NCBI RefSeq assembly: GCF_020614375.1
Contig: NZ_CP085330.1
Location: 124,001 to 188,000 of the forward strand
Length of the DNA stretch: 64,000 nucleotides
Direction: 5' to 3'
Source: Haladaptatus salinisoli
GTDB lineage: Archaea > Halobacteriota > Halobacteria > Halobacteriales > Haladaptataceae
Shown: in pieces, positions 8,678 to 17,262 of the stretch
Position numbering within the stretch: position 1 is the first letter of the stretch
Layout: each line of letters starts with the position of its first letter
The notes under the pieces: model-generated
What the model was told of the DNA's origin: nothing
The model's input: only the letters and a program-made list of their open reading frames with translations
The model's database searches: none
Program-made: the position numbers and the translations under genes

Positions 8678-9774
8678 CAGAGTTCACCCAGTTTCTTTCG
8701 CTTTCGCATGAGATAGAGGAAGTACGGACCGCCGAGGAGTCCCGTCACGATTCCGACCGGAACCTGCACCGGACTCAGCGCGAGTCGCGCGCCCACGTCC
8801 GCGCCGACCACCAGCGCGGGACCGACGAACAGACAGCCGAGCACGACCTTCCGGTAGTCGCTTCCGACGACGTTCCGGACGATGTGCGGGACGATGAGGC
8901 CGACGAAACTGACGATTCCGGCGACCGAGATGGCGGCGCTCGCGGCGAGGATGGCCAGCGCCGAGAGGGCGAACCGGACGCGTTCCACCGACATCCCGAG
9001 CGAGCGGGCGGTTCGCTCGCCGAGGAGGAGGAGGTTCAACTGGCGCGACGCCAGCAGGCCGACCGGGACGACGAACAGCGTCGGGATGAGTACGATTCGC
9101 ACCTGTTCCCACCCGACCCCGGTGAGCGATCCGGTCGTCCACGCGAGGGCGGTCTGCACGACGCCGATGTCCTGCGCGAAGAAGAACAGTCCACGCTGGA
9201 ACGAGTAACAGATGGTGCCGACGATGAAGCCCGCCAGCACGAGCCGAATCGGACTCGTCCCGCCCTTCCACGCGATGGCGTAGACGACCAGAAACGCGGC
9301 GATGCCCCCCAACGCGGCGAACAGCGGCAGGAAGAGCGACAGTCCGCTGAAGACGACGAGGGTGAGCAACACCGCGAGGCCGGCCCCGTGGCTCACGCCG
9401 AGGATGTACGGACTCGCCAGTTCGTTTCGCGTCACGGCCTGGAAGATGGCCCCCGAGATGGCGAGGTTCGCGCCGACGAGTACGGCGACGAAGACGCGGG
9501 GGAGCCGGATGCTCCAGATGATCGTGGTCTCGTCGCTCAGGGTGACGTTCTCGGGCAGTTCGTTCCCGAACAGGAGCGCCGACAGCACCTCGGGATTCGT
9601 GACGACCTTTGGGTCGAACACCGCGTTCCACGCTTGCGCGAGCGTCGTGGAGTACGCTCCGAAGCTGACCTGCACCAACGCGCCGAGAACGACGATACAA
9701 GTACTCGCGAGTACGAGCGCCGCGAGCGACCCGTCGAACGTCTTCCTGATTCCCGTCTCGAAATCCTCCATCAT
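8677..9774 (-). CDS. FecCD family ABC transporter permease
   Basis: Membrane subunit of 365 residues with about nine or ten helices. Family hallmarks are WSIRLPRVFVAVLVGANLAISG, then FQAVTRNELASPYILGVSHGAG, and near the C-terminus ISVAGIVSFVGLIVPHIVR with RKVVLG after it, which form the coupling region for the ATPase. One gene is present, so the permease is probably a homodimer. It is the first gene of the operon; an iron box lies about 70 bases upstream. Confidence 0.93.
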   Translation of the reverse strand: MMEDFETGIRKTFDGSLAALVLASTCIVVLGALVQVSFGAYSTTLAQAWNAVFDPKVVTNPEVLSALLFGNELPENVTLSDETTIIWSIRLPRVFVAVLVGANLAISGAIFQAVTRNELASPYILGVSHGAGLAVLLTLVVFSGLSLFLPLFAALGGIAAFLVVYAIAWKGGTSPIRLVLAGFIVGTICYSFQRGLFFFAQDIGVVQTALAWTTGSLTGVGWEQVRIVLIPTLFVVPVGLLASRQLNLLLLGERTARSLGMSVERVRFALSALAILAASAAISVAGIVSFVGLIVPHIVRNVVGSDYRKVVLGCLFVGPALVVGADVGARLALSPVQVPVGIVTGLLGGPYFLYLMRKRKKLGEL

Positions 9775-10080
9775 GTGTCTCGTGTCGTCGCTTCGAATCC
9801 GACGCCGGAGCGTCGATTCGACTTCGCGTTACGACCCTTCGGGTTTTAGGTCGCCCTAACTCTGAATAAGAGCTTTGGTTTTGCCACCGGATTCTGGATA
9901 CCTCCGCCTCGCGCGCCGTCGAAGGGAAACGCCGGTTCGTTTCGCCGCCGAGACCTCCGAACCGATATCGGCGGCGCTCGGCGGTGAACCGTCGGAGGAC
10001 CGCTACCGACGCGGGCGAGATGCCTACCGTGCCCGCGCCGTTCGAGAGTCGATTCGCCGGTCGCCGACGACCGTCGTCGG
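9775..10080. other. Intergenic region between iron permease operon and binding-protein gene
   Basis: A stretch of 306 bases with no convincing gene. It carries the promoter region of the permease operon, including the iron box at 9844-9860. The rest is GC-rich and shows no repeats. Confidence 0.6.
9844..9860. promoter_or_regulatory. DtxR-type iron box before the FecCD operon
   Basis: TTTTAGG, four bases TCGC, then CCTAAC: an inverted repeat of the TTAGGnnnnCCTAA kind bound by DtxR/IdeR/SirR-family regulators (Idr1/Idr2 in haloarchaea). It lies about 70 bases before the permease ATG. Confidence 0.7.
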
Positions 10081-11241
10081 TCAGAAGTTGCCCTTTACGA
10101 TGTCGCCGACGCGCTTGCGGTCGAACAGCGACTTCGAGACGCCGTACACCTGCTTCGCCGCGCGCTCGGTGACGACGAGGTTCGTGATGGGGCCCTGGTA
10201 GAGCGGACCGCCGCGGTACACGTCGCCGTTCTTCACCGCCGTGAGTTTACTCCCGACGGTGTGGTTCTCCATGAACGAGACGACGGTGTTCCGGAACTCC
10301 TTTCTCGTCTGCTGTTCGTGCCCGCGAAGCAGGAGCACGTCCGGGTCGATTTCGAGCAGGGTCTCGAAGTCGACCTTCCCGCGATTGGCGTGGAAGTCCC
10401 GAACCGACGTGTTGGCGAGCGCGTCGCGGACCTTCAGGTCGCGCCACTGCTTGAAGCTCGTTCCCTTCGAGATGAGGTACGGCGAGAAGGATTCCGGCTG
10501 GTTCCCGCTCGCCCACAGGATGGCCACCTCCGGACGCTCCTGCTTTTTCGAAGGGACGATAGACTTCAGCTTCGACTGGAACTCCCCGTGCAGCGAGTCG
10601 AACGCTTCGTACCGGTCGGTGCGCTTGAAAACCTTCGCCAACTTTCCGAACGCCTCGTAGAGGGAGTAGTAGCGGTAGTTCTCGTGCCACTTGTACCCCC
10701 GCGAGAAGATGCTGTTCCCGAAGAAGGGGCCGACTCGATTGCCGACTTCGTCGACGTCGGACTGATTCCACCCCTTGAACCGGTTCATCAGGAAGTTCGG
10801 GTCGATGACGTGCACGTCCGCGCCCAGTTCGTAGAACAACTCCTTGCTGACGCCGTCCTGATAGAGGTCGGTCATCTTGCCGGCGTCGACCGAGACGCCC
10901 GGAATCTCGTCGTAGTACTGCGTGTGGTACCGGCTCGTCAGCCACACCGCTTTGGGCGGTTCGACGCCGAGCGCGACGCCCATGTCGGCCCAACTGCCGT
11001 TGTTGGCGACCCACTTCTTCGGCACGGACTCGAACTCGACCTTCCCGACCGGCTCCATCGACACCGAGTACGACCCAGATTGGGAGGTCGTACCGCCGGT
11101 TTCGCTCGTCTCGGTTCCGTCGGTGTTCGGTTTCGATCCGCCGGTCCCGCCGGTACAGCCGGCGAGCAGCGACGCACCCGCGACGCCGCACCCCGTGAGC
11201 AAGCGCCGTCGGGTGACGGTTTTCGACTCGTCTGCGACCAT
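10081..11241 (-). CDS. Tat-exported iron/siderophore ABC binding lipoprotein
   Basis: Periplasm-equivalent binding protein, 386 residues. It starts MVADESKTVTRRRLLTGCG, a Tat twin-arginine signal, followed by the lipobox LLAGC, so it is exported folded and lipid-anchored. A Ser/Thr/Gly-rich linker (to about residue 55) precedes the two-lobed TroA/BtuF-like domain, in which DADVHVIDPNF-like and FETLLEIDPDVLLLRG segments are typical of class III binding proteins. ATG 11241 is chosen over the GTG two codons upstream because it begins right after the iron box at the expected leaderless position. The gene is transcribed towards the permease operon but has its own promoter. Confidence 0.9.
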   Translation of the reverse strand: MVADESKTVTRRRLLTGCGVAGASLLAGCTGGTGGSKPNTDGTETSETGGTTSQSGSYSVSMEPVGKVEFESVPKKWVANNGSWADMGVALGVEPPKAVWLTSRYHTQYYDEIPGVSVDAGKMTDLYQDGVSKELFYELGADVHVIDPNFLMNRFKGWNQSDVDEVGNRVGPFFGNSIFSRGYKWHENYRYYSLYEAFGKLAKVFKRTDRYEAFDSLHGEFQSKLKSIVPSKKQERPEVAILWASGNQPESFSPYLISKGTSFKQWRDLKVRDALANTSVRDFHANRGKVDFETLLEIDPDVLLLRGHEQQTRKEFRNTVVSFMENHTVGSKLTAVKNGDVYRGGPLYQGPITNLVVTERAAKQVYGVSKSLFDRKRVGDIVKGNF

Positions 11242-11248
11242 GTTCACG

Positions 11249-11266
11249 TTTTAGGCTCACCTAAAG
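11249..11266. promoter_or_regulatory. DtxR-type iron box on the binding-protein promoter
   Basis: TTTTAGG-CTCA-CCTAAAG, nearly perfect inverted repeat. It starts 8 bases before the ATG of the binding-protein gene and lies between a TATA-like TTTACGTAT (about 11267-11276, minus strand) and the predicted transcript start, the position where a repressor blocks polymerase. Confidence 0.8.
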
Positions 11267-11284
11267 ATACGTAAATCTTCCTAT

Positions 11285-11302
11285 TTTTCGGCGGCCCTAA
11301 AA
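11285..11302. promoter_or_regulatory. Second, weaker iron-box-like palindrome
   Basis: TTTTCGG-CGGC-CCTAAAA matches the same TTTTAGG-N4-CCTAAAA pattern with one mismatch in the left half. It lies upstream of the TATA region of the binding-protein gene, 36 bases from the first box. Confidence 0.5.
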
Positions 11303-11409
11303 CCTCCCGGGAGACGGGTCGATAATTTTTCCGGTCATCCGAAGAACGTGACGGTCTACGTTCAAGTGGCTCCCCGTCGTACGACCGGCGGGAACGGGGA
11401 AACGAGACG

Positions 11410-12573
11410 ATGGGGGAACAAGACGACATCGGAAAGCGACCAGCGGTGCGCTCGGCTATCGACAGGCGACTCTCGACGATGGGGCGGCGGCGGTTCGTTT
11501 CGACGCTCGCCGGGGCCGGTTTCGGCTCGATGGCCGGCCTGCTCGCGCCCGAGGACGCGCTGGCGGCGGGCCGCGACGAAGTTCCGCTCGCGTACGCACG
11601 CGTCAGCGCGCAGGACGGCGGTTCGAACGGCCTCGAATCGCGGACGACGACCGTTCCGGCGGACTGGTTCGCGGATCTGCGCGCCGCGTTCGACGCCCAC
11701 CGGCGACTCGCCCCGCGCTCCCGCTCGGGCGTCGTCGGAAGCGCCGTCGTTCCGGGCGAGTTCGGCGGCCGAAACGCCGCGGTGGCAGTGGACGTGACCG
11801 ACGACGAGGCCGGCGGGGCGGTTCCGGAGTCCGTGGGCGACGTGCCGGTCGAAGTGAACCGCGTCGAACCGGGGACTCCCGAATCGACCGACCGCTTTCC
11901 GGGCGCGACGGTCGCGGGAAAGCGCGTTCCGGGCGGCGTCACGTGCGCCAACCGAGACGCCGAGGGGACGCTGGCTCCCGCGATGTACGACGGCGGGACG
12001 CCGTTTTTCGCCACGTCGAACCACGTCTACGGCGGCGACGGGGAGCGATTCCGGGGCGAACCGTTCTTCCTCTTCGAGCGCGGCGCGCGGAAGATAGGCG
12101 AGGTTCGGCGGGGCTACCAACTCGACGACTTCGTTCGCATCGACCCGCTGAACGGCTTTCGACCGACCAGCGAGATTCGAGGCGCGTCGCCGTCGGCGGT
12201 CGTCGGACAGTTCACCCGCGAGGGACTAGCCGAACTCAAAGCTCGCGGCGCGAAACTGGAGAAGGTCGCGCCCAACACCGGCCACACGTCCGGCGCGATT
12301 CAGGCCGTCGACGGGATGACCTGCGCCTACGGGAAGGTGTGCAAGCGCGGTCAGCTGAAGTGGGGGTCGCAGTCGGACATGGTCGACGGCGACAGCGGGA
12401 GCGTCAACTACCGGCCCGACCCCGAGAATCCCGAATCGGGCGTCCTCGTCGGCGGGTTGAACAACGCCCGGACGTGGTGGCCCGGCGAGGATTACATCTG
12501 GGGGACGGCGGCCTATCGAATCGCGAACCGGCACGGATTCACGTTCGCGCCGCCGACCGCTGGCGCTCCGTGA
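11410..12573 (+). CDS. Tat-exported trypsin-like (S1-fold) serine protease candidate
   Basis: Protein of 387 residues. A Tat signal lies at about residues 22-50 (GRRRFVSTLAGAGFGSMAG with ALAAG as a likely cleavage region). The second half has chymotrypsin-fold marks: His205 in FFATSNHVYGG, where trypsins have TAAHC, and Ser329 in DGDSGS, the classic catalytic serine motif. Asp239, Asp240 or Asp245 in LDDFVRID could complete the triad. Four cysteines at most are visible (TCAN, TCAYGKVC). The roughly 150-residue N-terminal part may be a propeptide. It overlaps the convergent TIGR00341 gene by 35 bases. Protease activity is inferred from motifs only. Confidence 0.72.
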   Translation: MGEQDDIGKRPAVRSAIDRRLSTMGRRRFVSTLAGAGFGSMAGLLAPEDALAAGRDEVPLAYARVSAQDGGSNGLESRTTTVPADWFADLRAAFDAHRRLAPRSRSGVVGSAVVPGEFGGRNAAVAVDVTDDEAGGAVPESVGDVPVEVNRVEPGTPESTDRFPGATVAGKRVPGGVTCANRDAEGTLAPAMYDGGTPFFATSNHVYGGDGERFRGEPFFLFERGARKIGEVRRGYQLDDFVRIDPLNGFRPTSEIRGASPSAVVGQFTREGLAELKARGAKLEKVAPNTGHTSGAIQAVDGMTCAYGKVCKRGQLKWGSQSDMVDGDSGSVNYRPDPENPESGVLVGGLNNARTWWPGEDYIWGTAAYRIANRHGFTFAPPTAGAP

Positions 12574-13816
12574 ACTCCACTTCGACCACCGTCCGCCCGC
12601 CGAGCCGCTTCGATATCTTTTCGGCGAGATTCCGCGACAACTGGGGATAGGACGCGTCGGCCGGCCGACTCACGAGCACGGTGACGTGTTGGCTGTCGTC
12701 CACGAGTCCCATGTCGTCGAACTCGACTTGCACCTTGACGAGTTCGAGTTCCCGATACCGATCTTGTTGGAGCACCTTCTGTACCTCCTCGTTGACCGTG
12801 TTCTCCGTCCGCATCTGTTGGGCCATCAGCCCGCCCGCCCCCACGAACGAGACGAGCAGGACGCCGACGGCGACGAGCGTCGGCGCGGCCTCGCGGAGCG
12901 TCGGTCCGCCTTCGGGGCGATAGCCGAGCGACCAGAGCGCGCTCCCGCCGGTGACGTTGATGGAGATGGCGTTCACGACCAGCAGGACGAACGCGCCGAA
13001 CGAGACGACGGGCGACCCCCACGCGAGACCGATGCCGACCGCCGCCGCGGCGGGGATGAGCGCCGCCGCGATCATCACGCCGACGAGCGAGACGGGTAGG
13101 GCGGTCGCGAGGCCGAGCGCGCCCGCCGCCCCCGCGCAGAGGCCGACGACGAGCGAGAGGAAGCCCGGCGAGATGCGCTGGCTGATCTGGTTCACCGTCA
13201 CCACGTCGAGGGCCGGCGGGATGAACTGCGCCGATTTCAGCGCCCATCCGAACGCAGTCGCGCCGACGATGGCGACGGCGAGACCGAGCACCTGCGAGCG
13301 CAGGCCGTCGCGTATCATGTGGCTGTCGTTCAACACGAGGCCGACGCTCGTCGTCATCGCCGAACCGACCTGCGGGGCGATGACCATCGACCCGACCACG
13401 AGGGCGGGCGAGTCGAGGAGCAGTCCCGCCGTCGCCACGATGGCCGACAGGACGGTCATCGTGTAGTAGGTGACCGGACTCGGGTTCATGCCGATAGCCT
13501 TCGTTCGAATCTCCTCGGTGGCGATGCTATCGTCCTGGTCGTTCCCCTTGACGAACCTGTTCTCGAGTTCGTCGATGTTGGGCGTCTTCGCCGTCTCCAC
13601 GCTTCCGACGACGGTGTAGCTGTCGTCCAGTCCGGCCTCTCGAAGGTCGGAGAGTACGCCGTCCACGGCCTGCGTCGGCAGGGGGAACTGCACGACGGCG
13701 GAATCGCCCCCGTCGCTTTCCTCGCGCGTGAGCACGTAGTCGATGTGCTCGTCGTCGAGGACGGAGAGCACCTCGTCCCGACAGTCCCCCGGGACGAGAA
13801 CTTGGATAAGACGCAT
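12539..13816 (-). CDS. TIGR00341/DUF389 family membrane protein
   Basis: Protein of 425 residues. The N-terminal soluble domain (residues 1-130) starts MRLIQVLVPGDCRDEVLSVL and is followed by about six or seven helices (residues 130-340), with the family-typical stretch DSPALVVGSMVIAPQVGSAM. The C-terminal 90 residues are a second soluble domain. ATG 13816 is used because the longer reading would need a TTG start. Members are common in haloarchaea; their function is unknown. Its last codons overlap those of the convergent protease gene. Confidence 0.85.
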   Translation of the reverse strand: MRLIQVLVPGDCRDEVLSVLDDEHIDYVLTREESDGGDSAVVQFPLPTQAVDGVLSDLREAGLDDSYTVVGSVETAKTPNIDELENRFVKGNDQDDSIATEEIRTKAIGMNPSPVTYYTMTVLSAIVATAGLLLDSPALVVGSMVIAPQVGSAMTTSVGLVLNDSHMIRDGLRSQVLGLAVAIVGATAFGWALKSAQFIPPALDVVTVNQISQRISPGFLSLVVGLCAGAAGALGLATALPVSLVGVMIAAALIPAAAAVGIGLAWGSPVVSFGAFVLLVVNAISINVTGGSALWSLGYRPEGGPTLREAAPTLVAVGVLLVSFVGAGGLMAQQMRTENTVNEEVQKVLQQDRYRELELVKVQVEFDDMGLVDDSQHVTVLVSRPADASYPQLSRNLAEKISKRLGGRTVVEVEFTERQRSAART

Positions 13817-13951
13817 GGGCGGAGACAACCGACCGCCCGTTGAAAAACGTTCCGTGCGGTTTTCGGTAACGTACCGACGAGCGACGTTCGTTTCTCGCCA
13901 CGCTTTGGGCGAACGGGAATCGTTAAGAGTGGTGCGCGATAGCCGACAGGT

Positions 13952-15679
13952 ATGAGGTTGGAGGACTACTGGGGGGTCGGGCCGAAGACGAGCGAACTGC
14001 TCGAAGCCGAACTAGGGGTCGAACGAGCGATACGGGCCATCGAGTCGAGCGACGTTCGCGCCCTGACGGACGCCGGCCTGACGCGGGGGCGAGCGACGCG
14101 CATCCTCCGACAGGCCAACGGCGGGGAGGGGATGGCGGTATTGGCGACCCGCGACACGCGCTCCGTCTACAAGACGCTGCTCGACCTCGCCAGCGACCGC
14201 GCGGTCACCCCCGACGCCGGCGACCGGATTCGCGTCATGACGCCGGTCCGCTCCCGCGCGGAGGCGGACGAACGGCTCGGCTCCGTGATGGAAGCCGTCG
14301 AGTCGTGGCGCGGCGTGGACGACGCGACCCGCGAATCCGTCCTCGCCGCCTACGAGGAGTACGACGGAAACGAACGAACCGCGGTCGAGACGGCCCTCGC
14401 GCTTCAGGCGACCGGAGCGACCGACGGCGCGTTCGCCCCCGTCGCGGACATCGACGCCGACGCGCTCGACGCCGCGGTCGGCGCGCTCGGCAAGTTGGAC
14501 GGCGACCGGGTCGCGGAGGGCGCGGACGACGAACTCGACCGACTTCGGGACGCGCTTGCGGGCGTCGAACGGCTCGAAAGCGGCGCGCTCGACGTGCTCG
14601 AATCGGTGCAGTCCGGCGACGTGCGCAATCCGGAGGAGTTCCGCGAGAGCTACGTCGAGTACGTCTCCCGCGAGGCCGACGTCGAACCGCAGCGCGTCCG
14701 CGACGCGACGGTCGGGGAGGCGACGGACGCCACGGATTTCGTCGGCGGGTCGCTCCGCGAACTCGTCGCCGAACAGCGCGCCGCGGTCGAGGAGCGCGAG
14801 GAGCGGGTGGCAGAGGAGCTCGAAACCCGCATCGAGGAGGCCCGCGACGCCATCGACGCCGCCGTCTCGGCGGTGAGCGACCTCGCGGTTTCGCTGTCGC
14901 TCGCCCGCTTCGCCGACGAGTTCGACCTCGTGCGCCCCGAGTTCGTCGAGCAGGGGTTCGCGGTCGAAGGGTCGCGGAACCTCTTTCTCGCCACCGGGAG
15001 CGGGGACGTCCAGCCCGTCACCTACGGCGTCGGCGACCACGCGGTCGCGGGGCCGCCGAAGGGCGACCGCGTGACCGTCCTGACGGGGGCGAACAGCGGC
15101 GGGAAGACCACCCTGCTCGAAACGCTCTGTCAGGTCGCCCTGCTCGCCCAGATGGGCCTCCCCGTCCCCGCGGAGCGCGCGCAGGTGTCGATATCCGACG
15201 CCATCGTCTTCCACCGCAGGCACGCCAGCTTCAACGCCGGGGTGCTCGAATCCACGCTCCGGAGCATCGTCCCGCCGCTCACCGACGACGGGCGCACCCT
15301 CATGCTCGTCGACGAGTTCGAGGCCATCACGGAGCCGGGAAGCGCCGCCAACCTCCTCCACGGACTCGTCGGTCTGACGGTCGACCGCGGCGCGCTCGGC
15401 GTGTTCGTCACCCACCTCGCGGACGACCTGAATCCGCTCCCCGCTCAGGCCCGGAAGGACGGCATCTTCGCGGAAGGGCTGAACGAGGACCTCGACCTCC
15501 TCGTGGACTACCAGCCCAGATTCGAGACGGTCGGCAAGTCCACCCCCGAGTTCATCGTCTCGCGGCTCATCGCCTCCTCGAACGACCGCGCCGAACGCGC
15601 CGGATACGACGTGCTCGGCCGAGCGGTCGGCGAGGCGCTGGTGCAGGAGACGCTGGACTCGTGGGCGGAAGTCGATTAA
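13952..15679 (+). CDS. MutS-like ATPase with N-terminal helix-hairpin-helix region
   Basis: Protein of 575 residues. Residues 1-50 (YWGVGPKTSELLEAELG and LTDAGLTRGRATRIL) resemble tandem helix-hairpin-helix DNA-binding motifs. Residues about 100-340 are charged and helical, probably the lever or clamp. The C-terminal MutS ATPase domain has Walker A GANSGGKTT (379-387), a Walker B region MLVDEFEAITEPGSA and a HLADDLNPL segment. The mismatch-recognition domain (with its Phe-x-Glu) of canonical MutS is missing, and the length is far below MutS1 (about 850), so it belongs to the MutS2/MutS5-type ATPases of archaea. A role in recombination or structured DNA is more likely than mismatch repair; this is inference. 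Confidence 0.82.
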   Translation: MRLEDYWGVGPKTSELLEAELGVERAIRAIESSDVRALTDAGLTRGRATRILRQANGGEGMAVLATRDTRSVYKTLLDLASDRAVTPDAGDRIRVMTPVRSRAEADERLGSVMEAVESWRGVDDATRESVLAAYEEYDGNERTAVETALALQATGATDGAFAPVADIDADALDAAVGALGKLDGDRVAEGADDELDRLRDALAGVERLESGALDVLESVQSGDVRNPEEFRESYVEYVSREADVEPQRVRDATVGEATDATDFVGGSLRELVAEQRAAVEEREERVAEELETRIEEARDAIDAAVSAVSDLAVSLSLARFADEFDLVRPEFVEQGFAVEGSRNLFLATGSGDVQPVTYGVGDHAVAGPPKGDRVTVLTGANSGGKTTLLETLCQVALLAQMGLPVPAERAQVSISDAIVFHRRHASFNAGVLESTLRSIVPPLTDDGRTLMLVDEFEAITEPGSAANLLHGLVGLTVDRGALGVFVTHLADDLNPLPAQARKDGIFAEGLNEDLDLLVDYQPRFETVGKSTPEFIVSRLIASSNDRAERAGYDVLGRAVGEALVQETLDSWAEVD

Positions 15680-15727
15680 CGACCCGAGGGGGACCCGTTG
15701 CGGGTTACGGAGCCCCGCTCGGCGGCC

Positions 15728-15931
15728 TCACTCCTTCGGGCGTTTGAACACCAGCGCGCTCGTCTCGCTCTTCGGTCGACCGCCGAGGCTTCGGCTCGAC
15801 CCCGTCAGCGACGCGGCGAGTTCCCAACCCCGTCCGCCCAGTTCGTTGAGGTCCGCCTCGGTCGGTTCGTCGCTGTTACTGAACAGTCCGTCGCTCGACA
15901 GGTCGACGATCTTGTACTCCCACTCGGTCAT
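15728..15931 (-). CDS. DUF4177 small protein
   Basis: Protein of 67 residues. The pattern MTEWEYKIVDLS, then LNELGGRGWELAASL and ALVFKRPKE is that of the DUF4177 family, a small beta-alpha-beta fold of unknown function. Convergent with the MutS-like gene. Confidence 0.8.
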   Translation of the reverse strand: MTEWEYKIVDLSSDGLFSNSDEPTEADLNELGGRGWELAASLTGSSRSLGGRPKSETSALVFKRPKE

Positions 15932-16015
15932 GCTTCGTATCGGTGCGGTTATCGGTATATGCTTTCCGCCGAACGACGCGGCAGACGATTCGACGATGTT
16001 CGTCCGCTAGTATGC

Positions 16016-16031
16016 TATATGATGACATATA
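16016..16031. promoter_or_regulatory. Palindrome TATATG-ATGA-CATATA
   Basis: Perfect 6-base inverted repeat with a 4-base spacer, about 90 bases before the flavin monooxygenase gene and in the only AT-rich part of this intergenic region. It may combine a TATA box with an operator. Confidence 0.4.
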
Positions 16032-16119
16032 TCGATGTGCGCGTCGTCGGGGAAAGTGTAGTCACCGCGAACTCCGTCGAGGGGGCGGAGAGCGATGACG
16101 GTACCGGAGGAACGAGACA

Positions 16120-17229
16120 ATGACGTCGGTACGCACGACGGCGGAGAGCGAGGGGGACAGCTACGAGACCATCGTTATCGGCGGCGGTCAGGCCGGACTG
16201 GTGACCGGTTACCACCTGCGAGAGCGCGGGCGCGAGTTCGTCATCCTCGACGCGGGCGAGCGAATCGGCGACGCCTGGCGAAAGCGCTGGGATTCGCTGC
16301 GTCTATTCACCCCCGCCCGGTACAGTGGACTTCCGGGGATGGCCTTCCCCGCTCCCCCGCACTCGTACCCGACCAAAGACGAGGTCGCGGACTACCTCGA
16401 AGCGTACGCGGAGCGCTTCGAGTCGCCGGTCAGATTGAATTCTCGGGTGGATCACCTCGAGAAGCGGGGGAGACGGTTCTCGGTACGAGCGGACGACCGG
16501 CGCTTCGAGGCCGAGAACGTGGTGGTTGCCATGGGATCCCACCAGGTTCCCTCGGTACCCGACTTCGCCCGGGCGGTCGATCCGGACGTCGTTCAACTGC
16601 ACTCCGGCGACTACCGCAACCCCTCTCAACTGCAGGAGGGCGGCGTTCTCGTCGTGGGCGCGGGTAACTCCGGGGCCGAAATCGCCTTGGAGGCCGCGCG
16701 CGAGCACCCCACGTGGCTCTCGGGTCGGGACGTCGGCCACGTTCCGTTTCGCATCGACTCGTTCGTCGGCCGGCACCTCGGCGTCCCGTTCGTCCTCCGC
16801 GTTCTCTTCCATCGCGTGTTGACGACGGACACGCCCGTCGGCCGGAGGATGCGACCGAAAATGCTCTCCCAAGGCGGCCCCTTGGTTCGGGTCAAACCCG
16901 CGGAGTTAGCGGCCGCGGGGATAGATCGGATTCCGAGGATAGACGGAGTGCGGGACGGACTGCCCGTGACGGAAGACGGGCGGGTCGTGGAGGTGGCGAA
17001 CGTCGTCTGGTGCACGGGGTTCCGCCCCGACTTTTCCTGGATCGACATCCCGGTCTTCGGGGGGGACGAACCGGTCGAACCGAGACACGAGCGCGGCGTC
17101 GTCGCCGACGAACCGGGGTTGTACTTCGTCGGATTGTTCTTCCTCTACGCGGCATCGTCGGAGATCCTTCCGGGCGTCGGGCGGGACGCGAAACACGTGG
17201 TCGAGCACCTTGCGGCCCGGACGAACTGA
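16120..17229 (+). CDS. Flavin-containing monooxygenase-like NAD(P)/FAD oxidoreductase
   Basis: Protein of 369 residues. FAD motif IGGGQAGLVTGYHLRERG near residue 20, then RIGDAWRKRWDSLRLFTPARY, typical of FMO/Baeyer-Villiger-like enzymes and of ArsO-type flavoproteins. The NADPH motif is VVGAGNSGAEIALE (about residue 180). The C-terminal VVWCTGFRPDFSWIDIP matches the conserved ATG-like motif of the group. The start is supported by a Shine-Dalgarno GGAGG at 16106-16110, unusual among the mainly leaderless genes here. It probably oxygenates a soft nucleophile or halogenated/aldehyde substrate, but the substrate is unknown. Cytoplasmic. Confidence 0.85.
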   Translation: MTSVRTTAESEGDSYETIVIGGGQAGLVTGYHLRERGREFVILDAGERIGDAWRKRWDSLRLFTPARYSGLPGMAFPAPPHSYPTKDEVADYLEAYAERFESPVRLNSRVDHLEKRGRRFSVRADDRRFEAENVVVAMGSHQVPSVPDFARAVDPDVVQLHSGDYRNPSQLQEGGVLVVGAGNSGAEIALEAAREHPTWLSGRDVGHVPFRIDSFVGRHLGVPFVLRVLFHRVLTTDTPVGRRMRPKMLSQGGPLVRVKPAELAAAGIDRIPRIDGVRDGLPVTEDGRVVEVANVVWCTGFRPDFSWIDIPVFGGDEPVEPRHERGVVADEPGLYFVGLFFLYAASSEILPGVGRDAKHVVEHLAARTN

Positions 17230-17262
17230 GTTCCGCGTTCGTCTCCTCGACGATGGACCGAC

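Noticed and set aside
14012-15415. Long minus-strand open frame opposite the MutS-like gene
   Set aside because: Shadow frame; the plus-strand protein carries Walker motifs and HhH-like segments.
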